A stretch of DNA of 64,000 nt from Pandoraea capi (GCF_902459735.1 NZ_CABPRV010000006.1:62001-126000); one strand, 5' to 3'. Counted from the first letter of the stretch, positions 16,429 to 26,122 are shown. Program-made: numbers and translations. The notes: generated by a model not told the origin, from the letters alone.

Positions 16429-18309
16429 ATGCCGGCACGCATTGAAGATTACGCAATGATCGGCGATTGCCGAAGCGCTGCGCTGGTGGCGCGCGACGGT
16501 TCCATCGACTGGCTCTGCTGGCCGTACTTCGATTCCCCGGCGTGTTTCGCCGCCTTGCTCGGCGGCCCGGAGCATGGCCGCTGGAAGATCGCCCCGGACG
16601 ACTCGCGTGCGACCTGCACCCGTCGCTATCACGACGACACCCTGATTCTCGAGACACGCTTCGAAACGGTCGAAGGCTGCGTCGCGGTGATTGACTTCAT
16701 GCCGCTGCGCGATGGCGCGGCCGATCTCGTTCGTCTGGTGAAGGGCGTGCACGGTACCGTATCGATGTCGATGGAGTTGATTCTGCGCTTCGATTACGGG
16801 GCGTCGGTGCCGTGGTCGCGTCCACTCGACAGCGACGATCCCACGGGCCCCGGCATGCGGCTCATCGCCGGACCGGACAAGGTCGTGATGCGCACCCCCG
16901 TCGAGATTCAGGATGTGCCGGGAAGTCTGCGCGCGCGCTTCGACGTGAAGGCGGGTGAGACCGTGCCGTTCGTGCTCTCGCGGGTGTCGTCGCACCACGC
17001 CGATCCGCGCGAGATCGACCCGCTCGCGGCGCTCACCGATACCGAGCGCTACTGGCGCGCGTGGGCCAATCGCTGTCAGCTCGACGGGCGCTGGTCCAGC
17101 GCGATTCGTCGCTCGCTTATCGTGCTCAAGGCGCTCACGTTCGTGCCGACGGGCGGCGTGGTGGCGGCGCCCACGACGTCGCTGCCCGAGCAGTTGGGCG
17201 GCGAGCGTAACTGGGACTATCGCTATTGCTGGTTGAGGGATGCCACGCTGACCTTGCAGGCGCTGATGCTCGGCGGCTACTACACCGAGGCCAGCGACTG
17301 GAGTCGCTGGCTGGTGCGTGCAGTCGCGGGCGCGCCATCTCAGGTGCAGATCATGTACGGGCTGTCGGGCGAACGGCGTCTGCCGGAATGGGAGGTCGAC
17401 TGGCTGCCCGGTTACGAAGGATCGAAGCCCGTGCGCGTGGGTAACGGCGCGGTCGGGCAGTTGCAACTGGACGTCTACGGTGAGGTGATGGACGCCATGC
17501 ATCAGTCGCGCCTTGGCGGGCTGCCGCCGGACGATGCCACGTGGGAAGTGCAAACGAAACTCGTGGCGCATCTCGAGACCGTGTGGCGAGAGCCTGACGA
17601 GGGGATCTGGGAGGTGCGCGGCGGGCGTCAGCACTTCACCTACTCGAAGGTGATGGCATGGGTGGCGTTCGACCGCGCGATCAAGTCGGCCGAGCGGTTC
17701 GACTTGCCGGGGCCGGTGGCGCACTGGCGGCAACTGTGCAAGGAGATTCACGCCGACGTCTGTGCGAACGGCTTCGACAAGTCGCGCAACGCCTTCATGC
17801 AGGCCTACGGTTCGTCGGAGATGGACGCGAGTGTGCTGATGATCCCGCTGGTGGGTTTTCTGCCGCCGGACGACCCGCGCGTGATAGGTACCGTCGAAGC
17901 CGTCGAGCGCGAGCTGATGAAGGACGGACTGGTGCAGCGTTATCGCACGAGTCGTGTCGACGACGGCTTGCCGGCCGGTGAGGGCGCGTTCCTCGCGTGC
18001 AGCTTCTGGATGGTCGATTGTCTGGTGATGATCGGCCGTCACGCGGATGCGCGCGCGCTCTTCGAACGGTTGTTGTCGTTGCGCAATGACGTGGGGTTGC
18101 TGGCCGAGGAATACGACACGACGCACGAGCGACAGGTCGGCAACTTCCCGCAGGCGTTCTCGCACATCGCGCTCGTTCATGCGGCGATTCGTCTCGAGGC
18201 GCTCGCCGACGATGACCGTGCCGACGACGCGGCCGTCCGCCCCGACACCGAAGACGAAGGGAGGTTCGAGCATCTGGAGCACGTGGGGTATCGCGCCATT
18301 CGGGCGTGA
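16429..18309 (+). CDS. Glycoside hydrolase family 15 protein (glucoamylase/trehalase type)
   Basis: 626 residues. The N-terminal beta-sandwich begins RIEDYAMIGDCRSAALVARDG, and the (alpha/alpha)6 barrel starts around residue 235. GH15 hallmarks include LPEQLGGERNWDYRYCWLRD (substrate-binding tryptophans) and, later, LLAEEYDTTHERQVGNFPQAFSH with the catalytic base glutamate region. Bacterial members of this length act on maltose-type glucans or trehalose in the cytoplasm; no signal peptide is seen here. A GTG six bases upstream is also in frame. It is often found with trehalose metabolism genes, but none are adjacent. Confidence 0.88.
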   Translation: MPARIEDYAMIGDCRSAALVARDGSIDWLCWPYFDSPACFAALLGGPEHGRWKIAPDDSRATCTRRYHDDTLILETRFETVEGCVAVIDFMPLRDGAADLVRLVKGVHGTVSMSMELILRFDYGASVPWSRPLDSDDPTGPGMRLIAGPDKVVMRTPVEIQDVPGSLRARFDVKAGETVPFVLSRVSSHHADPREIDPLAALTDTERYWRAWANRCQLDGRWSSAIRRSLIVLKALTFVPTGGVVAAPTTSLPEQLGGERNWDYRYCWLRDATLTLQALMLGGYYTEASDWSRWLVRAVAGAPSQVQIMYGLSGERRLPEWEVDWLPGYEGSKPVRVGNGAVGQLQLDVYGEVMDAMHQSRLGGLPPDDATWEVQTKLVAHLETVWREPDEGIWEVRGGRQHFTYSKVMAWVAFDRAIKSAERFDLPGPVAHWRQLCKEIHADVCANGFDKSRNAFMQAYGSSEMDASVLMIPLVGFLPPDDPRVIGTVEAVERELMKDGLVQRYRTSRVDDGLPAGEGAFLACSFWMVDCLVMIGRHADARALFERLLSLRNDVGLLAEEYDTTHERQVGNFPQAFSHIALVHAAIRLEALADDDRADDAAVRPDTEDEGRFEHLEHVGYRAIRA

Positions 18310-18403
18310 TGCTCCGGGAAGGGGGGGCTTTAAAGAAAGCGGTAAGGATGCCGTAAATACTTTCATATCCTTACGCCTTAATTTTCTCGGAGTCCCCCCC
18401 TCC

Positions 18404-18979
18404 ATGACCATCATCATTCCGACCAAGAGCAGCGCGACGTCCAGCATGCTCGACATCTGGCAGTCGCATATCCAGCAACAGCAGGCCGACAAGGCGCAGG
18501 CCGCGCAGGCCGGGACGAAACCGGCCGGGACCGCCAATTCAACCCATACGGCCAGCCAAACGAGCGCGACGCCGGCTTCAGGGGCCGCCGGAAGCGCGAA
18601 TGCCACGGGTACGACCAACACGTCGAATCCGAATGGCATTTCCGAAGCGCCCGCGAGCGATGGCGTCAGCCAACTGGGCGACAAGACGCTCGTGGACCTG
18701 CGTTCGGTGAATCAGAGCGCAAAGGATCAGGGCAAGGCGCAGGCCGCGCCGGACGCGGGCGCTGCGGGCAATGACATCGCCTCGCAGACCATCAAGAAGC
18801 TCAAGGAGATGCTCGCCAAGGTCATGGCGCAGCTCGACGCGGTGCGCAACAACGACCGTCTGCCGCCTGAAGAGAAACTCCAGCAGGTCAACGCGCTGTC
18901 GTCGCAGGCCATGTCGATTCAGGCGCAGATCCTGGCGCTGATGAGCCCGACCGGCAATCACGTCGACACGACGGCCTGA
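18404..18979 (+). CDS. FlxA-like protein with low-complexity N-terminus
   Basis: 191 residues. Residues 20-95 are Ala/Thr/Ser/Gly-rich low complexity. Residues 115-180 form an amphipathic coiled-coil (IKKLKEMLAKVMAQLDAVRN, PPEEKLQQVNALSSQAMSIQ, AQILALM) of the kind in the FlxA-like family. E. coli FlxA is expressed with late flagellar genes, but the function of the family is unknown. GGAG lies 11 bases before the ATG, separated from it by a run of seven C. No flagellar gene is nearby. The family call rests on the coiled-coil pattern only. Confidence 0.6.
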   Translation: MTIIIPTKSSATSSMLDIWQSHIQQQQADKAQAAQAGTKPAGTANSTHTASQTSATPASGAAGSANATGTTNTSNPNGISEAPASDGVSQLGDKTLVDLRSVNQSAKDQGKAQAAPDAGAAGNDIASQTIKKLKEMLAKVMAQLDAVRNNDRLPPEEKLQQVNALSSQAMSIQAQILALMSPTGNHVDTTA

Positions 18980-19176
18980 TGGCTTGATGGTCCGACGGGC
19001 CTGACCCCCGTCCAGCGCCCACCGGACGGCATCTCACTGATGCACGAGAGGCATCGATTGCTGCGAAACGTGCATCGATGAGTCGGTGCGGCGCGGGGTG
19101 AAAGCGCGCTAAAATTCTGCCTTCGCTTAATTCTTCTCTGACTCGTGGCTCGCCGCCGCGCGCCGTCCCCCGCCGC

Positions 19177-20622
19177 ATGAAGCAAGACAAGACGCTCACC
19201 GCCCTGCTATGGATCGTTGCGGCGGGCTTTTTCATGCAGGCGCTCGATACGACCATCGTCAATACGGCACTCCCGGCGATGGCTGCCAGCCTTGGCGAGA
19301 ACCCGCTGCGCATGCAGCCGGTGGTCGTTTCTTACTCGCTCACGATGGCCATGCTGACGCCCGCGTCCGGCTGGCTCGCCGATCGTTTCGGCACGCGACG
19401 CGTCTACTTCGTCGCGATCCTGCTGTTCGTGCTCGGCTCGATCGCCTGCGCGATGGCGCACACGCTGCCGCAGCTCGTGATCGCGCGGGTGCTGCAAGGG
19501 GCAGGCGGGTCGATGCTCCTGCCGATCGGGCGTCTGGCCGTGCTGCGCACGTTTCCCGCCGGCGAGTATCTGGCGGCGCTGGCCTTCGTGTCGATTGCCG
19601 GGCAGGTCGGCCCGATGATCGGCCCAGTGCTTGGCGGCTGGCTCGTGCAGGTGGCGTCATGGCACTGGATCTTTCTCATCAACGTGCCGATCGGTCTTAT
19701 CGGTAGCCTTGCGGTGAGACATTACCTCCCGCGTCCCAAACAGGACGAGGTCATCGACACCGGTTTCGACTGGATCGGCTTCACCTTGCTGTCGGTCGCG
19801 ATGGTCTCGTTCACGCTGGCGCTCGATCACCCGTTCTCCGATACGGGATGGTGGCCGTCGGTGTTGCTCGCACTGCTCTGCGTGGCGACGACCGTGGGCT
19901 ACTGGCCCTACGCCCGTCGTCGGGCGGCACCGTTGTTCCCGCTAGAACTGTTCGAGACGCGCAGCTTCAGTCTCGGCCTCCTGGGTAACCTCGTCGCCCG
20001 TATCGGCAGCAGCGCCGTGCCGTTTCTGCTGCCGTTGCTGCTTCAGGTCGCCATGGGTTACAGCCCGTTGGCCTCGGGCCTGATGATGTTGCCGGTCGCG
20101 CTGGCGGGCATCGTCGTCAAACGCATGGTCACGCCGCTCGTGGTGCGCTTCGGCTACACGCGCTTTCTGATGGTCAATACGGCCGTCGTCGGCGGATCGA
20201 TTGCCAGCTTCGCACTGTTCGGGCCGGGCTGGCCGATCTGGCTGGGCCTGCTGCAACTGGCAGTCTTCGGCGGTGCGAACTCGATGCAGTTCGCGGCGAT
20301 GAACAGCGTCACGCTCAAGGATCTGGGCACGCGTCGCGCGAGTGCCGGCAACGGCCTGTTCTCGATGGCGCAGATGCTCGCTCTCGGGCTGGGGGTGACC
20401 ATCGGCGGCCAGTTGCTGGCGCTGTTCGGCCATCTGGCCGGTCAGGCGGGAGAGATCGGCGTTGGCGGTACGGTCGCTGGTTTTCGCATGACGTTCGTCT
20501 GCGTCGGCCTGATCACGCTCGCGTCGGCGCTGGTGTTCCGTCGCGTGGAAGATCCTGCGGCAGGGGCGAGCCGTGACGGTGGCGCAACGCCTGCGGCGTC
20601 TGCCACCGATCTCAAGCGCTGA
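19177..20622 (+). CDS. DHA2-family MFS drug exporter, MdtD-like
   Basis: 481 residues with about 14 hydrophobic helices. The N-terminus ALLWIVAAGFFMQALDTTIV with NTALPAMAASLGENPLRMQ matches the start of E. coli MdtD closely. The antiporter motif C region (GQVGPMIGPVLGGWL) and the motif A loop (GWLADRFGTRRVY) are both present. The family extrudes amphiphilic compounds with proton motive force across the inner membrane. No membrane-fusion partner is adjacent. It ends convergent to the ABC binding-protein gene with a shared hairpin between them. The physiological substrate is not known. Confidence 0.88.
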   Translation: MKQDKTLTALLWIVAAGFFMQALDTTIVNTALPAMAASLGENPLRMQPVVVSYSLTMAMLTPASGWLADRFGTRRVYFVAILLFVLGSIACAMAHTLPQLVIARVLQGAGGSMLLPIGRLAVLRTFPAGEYLAALAFVSIAGQVGPMIGPVLGGWLVQVASWHWIFLINVPIGLIGSLAVRHYLPRPKQDEVIDTGFDWIGFTLLSVAMVSFTLALDHPFSDTGWWPSVLLALLCVATTVGYWPYARRRAAPLFPLELFETRSFSLGLLGNLVARIGSSAVPFLLPLLLQVAMGYSPLASGLMMLPVALAGIVVKRMVTPLVVRFGYTRFLMVNTAVVGGSIASFALFGPGWPIWLGLLQLAVFGGANSMQFAAMNSVTLKDLGTRRASAGNGLFSMAQMLALGLGVTIGGQLLALFGHLAGQAGEIGVGGTVAGFRMTFVCVGLITLASALVFRRVEDPAAGASRDGGATPAASATDLKR

Positions 20623-20646
20623 GGCAAACCGCTGAAGTAAGCCTCT

Positions 20647-20693
20647 GAGGCAAACGTCAGATCGGACACCACGTCTGACCTGAACGTTGCCTC
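20647..20693. terminator. Shared hairpin between convergent genes
   Basis: The arms GAGGCAAACGT (20647-20657) and ACGTTGCCTC (20684-20693) pair with one bulged base, and an inner CAGA/TCTG pairing extends the structure. It lies in the 84-base gap between the MdtD-like gene and the leftward ABC binding-protein gene and could terminate both. Confidence 0.55.
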
Positions 20694-20706
20694 ATTGCTT
20701 CACTGC

Positions 20707-21975
20707 TTACTTCTTCACCAGCGCACACTTCGATTCCGCGAGCGGGGCGAACGCCTTGTCGGCAGGAATCGTCTCCAGAATCTTGTACAGATCCCATTCC
20801 GACTTCGACTCCGCCGGTGTCTTCACCTGCACCAGCAGCATGTCGTGCACAAGCTTGCCGTCGGCGCGAATCTGACCGTTGCGGATCACCGGGTCGTCGA
20901 TCTTCATCGACTTGAGCTTGGTCATCACGGCGTCGGCTTCGTCGGTGCCTGCGGCCTGAATCGCCTTCAGATAGTTGAGCACGGCCGAGTAGACGGCGGC
21001 CTGCATCATCGTCGGCATCTTCTTGTGCTGCGCGTAGAAGCGTTGTGCGAAGGCGCGTGAACGGTCGTCCTGATCCCAGTAGAAGCCGTTCGTCAGAATC
21101 ATGCCCTGCGCATTCTTCAGGCCCATGCCGTGGACCTCGGTGATCAGGGAGAGCAGCGGCGTGAACACCTGCTTGCCGCTCTGGATGATGTTGAACTGCG
21201 ATGCCTGCTTGACGGTGTTGAGGGTATCGGTGCCGGAGTTGGCCAGCGCGATGACCTGTGCGCCGGACGTCTGCGCCCGCAGCAGGTACGACGACAGGTC
21301 GGGCGAGTTGACCGGATGCTTCACCGAGCCGACGACCTTGCCGCCCTGACGCGTGAGGATCTCGCTCGCATCCTTTTCCAGCGCCTGACCGAACGCGTAA
21401 TCGGCGGTGATGAAGTACCACGATTTGAGCCCGCGACGCAGCAGCGCCTGCGAGGTCGAGTTCGCCAGCGCGTAGGTGTCGTACATCCATTGCACGCTGT
21501 GCGCCGTGCATTGTTCGTTACTGATGGCCGACGATCCGGCGCCGGTGACGAGGGCGATCTTCTTCTTTTCGTCGGCGATGCGGTCGACCGCGAGCGCAAC
21601 GTTCGAGAACGTGAGGTCGGTAATCATGTCGACCTTGCCCCGGTCGTACCACTCGCGGGCGATGGTTGCGCCGGTATCGGTCTTGCCCTGCGAGTCGGCC
21701 GAGATCAGTTCGATGGGGGCGCCGAGCACCTTGTGGTCTCGCGAGAAGTCGTCGATGGCCATGGTGGCGGCCAGCACGCTGCCTTTGCCCGCGTTGTCGC
21801 TCGACACGCCCGACAGGTCGGTGAGCACGCCGATCTTGACGACGCCGTCCGAGATGGCGGCGGCGTGCGCCGCGGCGGCGCTCAGGGCAAGCGACGACAG
21901 GGATGCGAGGGAAGTCAGGGCAAGTGAAGCAGCGACGGCAATCGTACGGCGCAAATGGCCGGCAAGGCTGGGCAT
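20707..21975 (-). CDS. ABC transporter substrate-binding protein, branched-chain amino acid type
   Basis: 422 residues. The N-terminal signal peptide spans about residues 1-40 (basic start, long Ala/Leu/Ser core, AHAAA cleavage region). The mature part is a LivK-type periplasmic binding fold: VKIGVLTDLSGVSSDNAGKG, then VDMITDLTFSNVALAV and YFITADYAFGQALEKDA. Such proteins capture amino acids, amides or aromatic acids in the periplasm and deliver them to a LivHMGF permease. No permease genes are adjacent, so it is an orphan binding protein. GGAGACACGTC precedes the ATG. Confidence 0.88.
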   Translation of the reverse strand: MPSLAGHLRRTIAVAASLALTSLASLSSLALSAAAAHAAAISDGVVKIGVLTDLSGVSSDNAGKGSVLAATMAIDDFSRDHKVLGAPIELISADSQGKTDTGATIAREWYDRGKVDMITDLTFSNVALAVDRIADEKKKIALVTGAGSSAISNEQCTAHSVQWMYDTYALANSTSQALLRRGLKSWYFITADYAFGQALEKDASEILTRQGGKVVGSVKHPVNSPDLSSYLLRAQTSGAQVIALANSGTDTLNTVKQASQFNIIQSGKQVFTPLLSLITEVHGMGLKNAQGMILTNGFYWDQDDRSRAFAQRFYAQHKKMPTMMQAAVYSAVLNYLKAIQAAGTDEADAVMTKLKSMKIDDPVIRNGQIRADGKLVHDMLLVQVKTPAESKSEWDLYKILETIPADKAFAPLAESKCALVKK

Positions 21976-22177
21976 GACGTGTCTCCAATGTTCGAGTGAT
22001 TCGCGCTATGGCGACCTGCCGCCGGCATCTCTGATGGATGACCCGTGCGGCAAGTCTCGAACATCTTAAACATCACGTAATCGATTGCGCAATCCGTAAT
22101 ACGCTCGGCACGCATGGGGATTTCCCGACCTTTCCGATTTGCTTTGCTGTGATCCGGGCGCCGGATTTGCTACCCGG

Positions 22178-22891
22178 TCAATTCGGGCAGCGGGGTGTTG
22201 CCGTGCCTTGTGCGCTGGTGGCGATGGCGTTGCCGATGCCGTCCGCCAGCCGGTCGACGAGCTTGCGCTGTGCGCTCACGACCCCGGCGATGCCTCCTGA
22301 GGCGAGTTCGGTGCCCGCAAAGCGGCACGTCAGCACCATGTCGCCCGGCACCTTGCGAACACTCCATACGGCGGTGAGGGCGGCTTGCTCACCGGGCACG
22401 GATTCGAAGCGCTGTACCGACGTCGACACCCGGTACACCGTCAATCCGTCGGCACGCGGGAGTCCGTAGACGTCCATTGCCCCCAGGCGCTGGGTGAGGT
22501 CGCGAGAGATCGTGGACGTCAGCTCCGTCTTGAGCGGGGCGGACCAGCGGGATTCTTCGAGGATATCGACGCGTCCGCCACCGCGTGTGACAACGATCTG
22601 CGGCCGGTCGACCTGCTCGGGCACCGCGACCGGCGAGACCTCCAAGGCATATGGCGCGGCCGGTGCGGCCGGTGCGATTGCGCCGGTCGTCGCGCCGGCG
22701 TTCGCGGCCCCGGTCGTGCCGGTCGTGCCGGTCGCGTCGGTGAGCGTGTAGAACGTGGACTGCGGCGACGCGCAGCCGGCCAACACCAGCGCGAGGGTGG
22801 CTGCGGCGGCGAGTGCCGCCAGCGGGGTGGCGCGCGCCGCTGACGTCGAACGCGGGGGCTGGCTACGGGTCATCTCGGGCGGCCTCGTCAT
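22178..22891 (-). CDS. pqiC: PqiC-type outer-membrane lipoprotein
   Basis: 237 residues. The lipobox LVLAGC lies at about residues 35-40, giving a lipidated Cys. A Thr/Gly/Ala-rich linker follows, then the PqiC/DUF330 (ABC auxiliary lipoprotein) fold with YALEVSPVAVPEQVDRPQIV and WSAPLKTELTSTISRDL. In E. coli PqiC is an outer-membrane partner of the PqiB tunnel and supports envelope lipid transport. The ATG overlaps the pqiB stop (ATGA), so it is translationally coupled and last in the operon. Confidence 0.88.
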   Translation of the reverse strand: MTRPPEMTRSQPPRSTSAARATPLAALAAAATLALVLAGCASPQSTFYTLTDATGTTGTTGAANAGATTGAIAPAAPAAPYALEVSPVAVPEQVDRPQIVVTRGGGRVDILEESRWSAPLKTELTSTISRDLTQRLGAMDVYGLPRADGLTVYRVSTSVQRFESVPGEQAALTAVWSVRKVPGDMVLTCRFAGTELASGGIAGVVSAQRKLVDRLADGIGNAIATSAQGTATPRCPN

Positions 22892-24570
22892 GGTTGCGGA
22901 TCCTTCGGTTTGCCGCGCAGCAGTGCTTCAGGGTGTTGCTGCAAGTAATCGGCTAGGGTGTTAAGCGAGCGCAGTGTCTTTGTCAGTTCCTGCATGGCCT
23001 GACGCACGTCCTGCTGCACCGGGGCATCTTCGGACAGGGTTCGCTCGGCGGCGCCGAAGCTCTTCTTCGCTTCGCCCAGCGTGGCCTTCGCCTCGGGCGC
23101 GATTTCGCTGTCCAACTGACGGAACAGGCCTTGCGCACTCTCCAGCGTCTTGTCGAGCTTGCGCAGCGAGGAATCGAGATTCTGTCCGATGCTGTCGAAC
23201 GGAATCTTGTCGAGCTTGCTGGCAATGTCGGCGATCTGAAGCTGCAACTGGTCGAGCGTATTCGGCACGGTCGGCATTTGCAGCGTGTTGTCGATCATCT
23301 CGGCCTTGGCAGGCTTCGCGCTCGGGAAGAAGTCGAGCGCCACGTACAACTGACCGGTCAGCAGGTTGCCGGTGCGCAACTGGCCGCGCAGGCCGCGCTG
23401 CACGAGGGCGTCGAGAATCTTGTGACTGTTCAGCTCCGTGGGCGGCACACTGTTTTTCGGATCGCGACGGCGCAGGCGATCCGGGTAGATGTCCACCGTC
23501 ACCGGCATATTGATCTGCTTGGTGGCCTGATCGAATTCCACGCCGATCGACGTGACTTCACCCAGCGTGATACCCCGGAAGTCCACGGGCGCGCCGACAA
23601 CCAGCCCGCGCAGCGACTGCTGGAAGCGGAACACCACGCGTACCGGATGCGTGTCGGGCGCCTTCATGGCGGTCGCTTCGTCCGGCGCCAGACGGAATTC
23701 CTGTCCCGGCTTGGCGATTACGCCCGCGCCCGAGTCGCTCGGCGCCTGGAAGGCGATGCCGCCGATGACCACCGACGCCAGCGATTGCGTATTGACCTGG
23801 AAGCCGCTCGAATCGAGTCGCAGATCGATGCCGCTGGCATGCCAGAAGCGCGTGTTGGTGCCGACATACTGGTCGTAAGGCGCCTGAACGAAGACACGCA
23901 GCGTGACACCCTTGCCGTCGGGATCGAGCGAATACGCCTCGACCTGACCGACCTGAATACGCCGGTAGTAAATGGGGGAGCCGATGTCGAGCGAGCCGAT
24001 GTCGGCGGCATGCAGCACGAACGGCTTGCCCGGCTGCCCGCTGGAGACGACGGGCGGCACTTCCAGTCCGGTGAAATGACTGACGCTTTCCTTCGACTTG
24101 CCGGCGTCCGCGCCGATGTAGGCGCCGGAGAGCAGCGTCGACAAACCCGAGACGCTGCCGCCGGCCACGCGCGGGCGCACGACCCACCAGCGCGAATCCT
24201 TGACTGCGAAGTTCTTGGCGTTCTTGGTGAGGTCGACCGTCACGCGCACGTGCGAGAGGTCGTCGGACAGCTCGATGCTCTTGACCGTGCCGATGTCGAC
24301 TTCCTTGTACTTGACCTTGGTCTTGCCCGCTTCGAGGCCTTCCGCCGTCTTGAAGTCGATGGTCACGCTGGGGCCGCGCTCGATGAGCACCTTTGCCACG
24401 AGCGAGAGTCCGATCACCGCGGCGACCAGCGGGATCAGCCAGACGAGCGACGGCGCCCAGCGCTTGCGCGGCTCGATGGCCGGTGTGGGCAGGGTGCCGG
24501 TGCCGCCGGGCGGCGCGCCTTTCGACGGTTGCGGATCTTGGGTGTCTTTCGGGTCTTTCGGATCAGTCAT
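22888..24570 (-). CDS. pqiB: PqiB, MCE-domain lipid transport protein
   Basis: 560 residues. A Pro-rich cytoplasmic tail (1-35) precedes one transmembrane helix (about 38-62, SLVWLIPLVAAVIGLSLVAK). Three MCE domains follow, starting near residues 65 (VTIDFKTAEGLEAGKTKVKY), 180 and 310. A helical C-terminal region (about 430-550) forms the needle seen in PqiB. It makes a hexameric tunnel spanning the periplasm for lipid movement between membranes. Its start overlaps the end of pqiA2 by eight bases. Confidence 0.92.
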   Translation of the reverse strand: MTDPKDPKDTQDPQPSKGAPPGGTGTLPTPAIEPRKRWAPSLVWLIPLVAAVIGLSLVAKVLIERGPSVTIDFKTAEGLEAGKTKVKYKEVDIGTVKSIELSDDLSHVRVTVDLTKNAKNFAVKDSRWWVVRPRVAGGSVSGLSTLLSGAYIGADAGKSKESVSHFTGLEVPPVVSSGQPGKPFVLHAADIGSLDIGSPIYYRRIQVGQVEAYSLDPDGKGVTLRVFVQAPYDQYVGTNTRFWHASGIDLRLDSSGFQVNTQSLASVVIGGIAFQAPSDSGAGVIAKPGQEFRLAPDEATAMKAPDTHPVRVVFRFQQSLRGLVVGAPVDFRGITLGEVTSIGVEFDQATKQINMPVTVDIYPDRLRRRDPKNSVPPTELNSHKILDALVQRGLRGQLRTGNLLTGQLYVALDFFPSAKPAKAEMIDNTLQMPTVPNTLDQLQLQIADIASKLDKIPFDSIGQNLDSSLRKLDKTLESAQGLFRQLDSEIAPEAKATLGEAKKSFGAAERTLSEDAPVQQDVRQAMQELTKTLRSLNTLADYLQQHPEALLRGKPKDPQP

Positions 24571-25207
24571 GATCGTCCTGTTCGGTGTCGTCGTCGCGGA
24601 TCTGATCCCAGATCAGGCGAGGGTCGAACTGCATGGAGGCCAGCATGGTGAGCACGACCACGGAGCCGAAGGCTACGATGCCGGGGCCGGCCTGAATCAC
24701 GGCCAGCGACTGAATGTTCACGAGCGCCACCATCAGCGCCACGACGAAGACATCGAGCATCGACCAGCGGCCAATGAACTCGACCATGTGATACAGCTTT
24801 GTGCGTTGGCGCGGTTTCCAGCGCACGCCGCGCTGCGCGGTAAAGCACAGCAGCGACAGCGCAAAGAGCTTGAGCATCGGGACGAGAATGCTCGCGGTGA
24901 AGACCACGATGGCCAGATCGTACTCGCCACTGGTCCAGAAATAGATCACGCCGCTCATGATGGTGTCGCTGGAGTTTCCGAGCAGCGAACGGGTCTGCAT
25001 CATGGGCAGCACGTTGGCGGGAATGTACAGGATCGCCGCCGCAATCAGCAAGGCCCAGGTGCGGGTGAGGCTGTCGACCTTGCGCTGGTGCAGCACCGCG
25101 TTGCAGCGCGGGCAACGCGCCTTCTCCAGTGTCTTGACCTCGCGCGAAAGGCGCCCGCAAACATGGCACGCAACGAGTCCTGCCGCTTTGGCGGAGAGAT
25201 ATTTCAT
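24563..25207 (-). CDS. pqiA2: PqiA-family membrane protein, second half
   Basis: 214 residues. An N-terminal zinc-ribbon pair (CHVCGRLS and CPRCNAVLHQR, residues 16-45) is followed by four membrane helices. This equals one half of E. coli PqiA, which fuses two such units in 417 residues. The start ATG at 25207 overlaps the stop of the first half (ATGA). The frame remains open further left in sequence, but that part overlaps pqiA1 in another frame and is not coding. It acts in the inner membrane with PqiB. Confidence 0.88.
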   Translation of the reverse strand: MKYLSAKAAGLVACHVCGRLSREVKTLEKARCPRCNAVLHQRKVDSLTRTWALLIAAAILYIPANVLPMMQTRSLLGNSSDTIMSGVIYFWTSGEYDLAIVVFTASILVPMLKLFALSLLCFTAQRGVRWKPRQRTKLYHMVEFIGRWSMLDVFVVALMVALVNIQSLAVIQAGPGIVAFGSVVVLTMLASMQFDPRLIWDQIRDDDTEQDDHD

Positions 25208-25932
25208 CGTGTCACCGGGCGCGACGGCATCGCTTTCGTGGCATTTGCGGCATTCGTCGTGGATGGATCGGCAGCCTTCGCCGCCTTCAACGCTTCCACG
25301 GCCGGGTCGGGCGTGCGGTCGATCACGATCCAGAGATTGCGCAGGTCGTAGGAGAGCATCAGCGCGAGCAGCATGGTCAGCGCGCCGAACGCCCAGAGGG
25401 CAATGCCGGGCAGCACGCTGGCCATGGCCGAGAGTTTGACCAGCGAAACCAGTACGCCGAGCATGAAGACCTCGATCATGCCCCACGGGCGGCAGAACTC
25501 GATGGCGCGCATCACGTGGAACACGCCATACGGGCGTCGACCCAGCGAGAGCGGCGTAATCAGATGAATCAGCGCGAGCAGTTGCGACAGGGGGAACAGC
25601 ACGGTCGTGGCGAACACGAGCAGCGCGACGAGCCACATGCCTTCCCGATACAGTGCCCAGGCGGCGCCCACGAGCGTCGTCTCGGTGTAGATGCCCTGTA
25701 CCTCGATCTCGACGATAGGAAACGCGTTCGCGATGGCGAACACGATCAGACACGTCAGGGTGAGCGCGAGCACACGCGACAGGCGCAGGTCGGGAGAGCG
25801 GTAAAGCACTGAGTGACAACGAACGCAGCGAGCAGTCTCGTGCGGCGGCAGGTCCGTGCGACGGTGCAGGGTGTCGCAGTTCGGACAGGCGATCAGGCTC
25901 GTCACGTCATCTTCTGGGGGCAATGTATCCAT
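25204..25932 (-). CDS. pqiA1: PqiA-family membrane protein, first half
   Basis: 242 residues. The zinc-ribbon motif CPNCDTLHRR ... CVRCHSVLYR is at residues 16-45, followed by four membrane helices (VLALTLTCLIVFAIANAFPI and others) and a charged Ala-rich tail. Together with the next gene it replaces the single two-unit PqiA of enterobacteria. It is the first gene of the four-gene pqi operon, and all four genes overlap by 4-8 bases. The ribosome site is weak. The operon is divergent from the formate dehydrogenase genes, with 190 bases between them. Confidence 0.88.
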   Translation of the reverse strand: MDTLPPEDDVTSLIACPNCDTLHRRTDLPPHETARCVRCHSVLYRSPDLRLSRVLALTLTCLIVFAIANAFPIVEIEVQGIYTETTLVGAAWALYREGMWLVALLVFATTVLFPLSQLLALIHLITPLSLGRRPYGVFHVMRAIEFCRPWGMIEVFMLGVLVSLVKLSAMASVLPGIALWAFGALTMLLALMLSYDLRNLWIVIDRTPDPAVEALKAAKAADPSTTNAANATKAMPSRPVTR

Positions 25933-26122
25933 TACCGGGGACCGTGACCAAAGTGACGCTCAGAATACCAAAATGTCAAGGAAGTTCCCATGTAATCCCC
26001 CGCAACTAAAGCTCAACGCAACATACGGCATGGTTTGTGCTAAGTCACGGAAATCATTACTTCTTTGCTCTATACTCAACACACTCCCGCAAAGTTTCTC
26101 AAAATTTGAGGAGAATTCCCCC

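Noticed and set aside
15733-18684. Long minus-strand frame of 983 codons
   Set aside because: Antisense to the CoA-transferase, GH15 and FlxA-like genes, which have clear family motifs. The antisense product is low-quality Arg/His-rich sequence.
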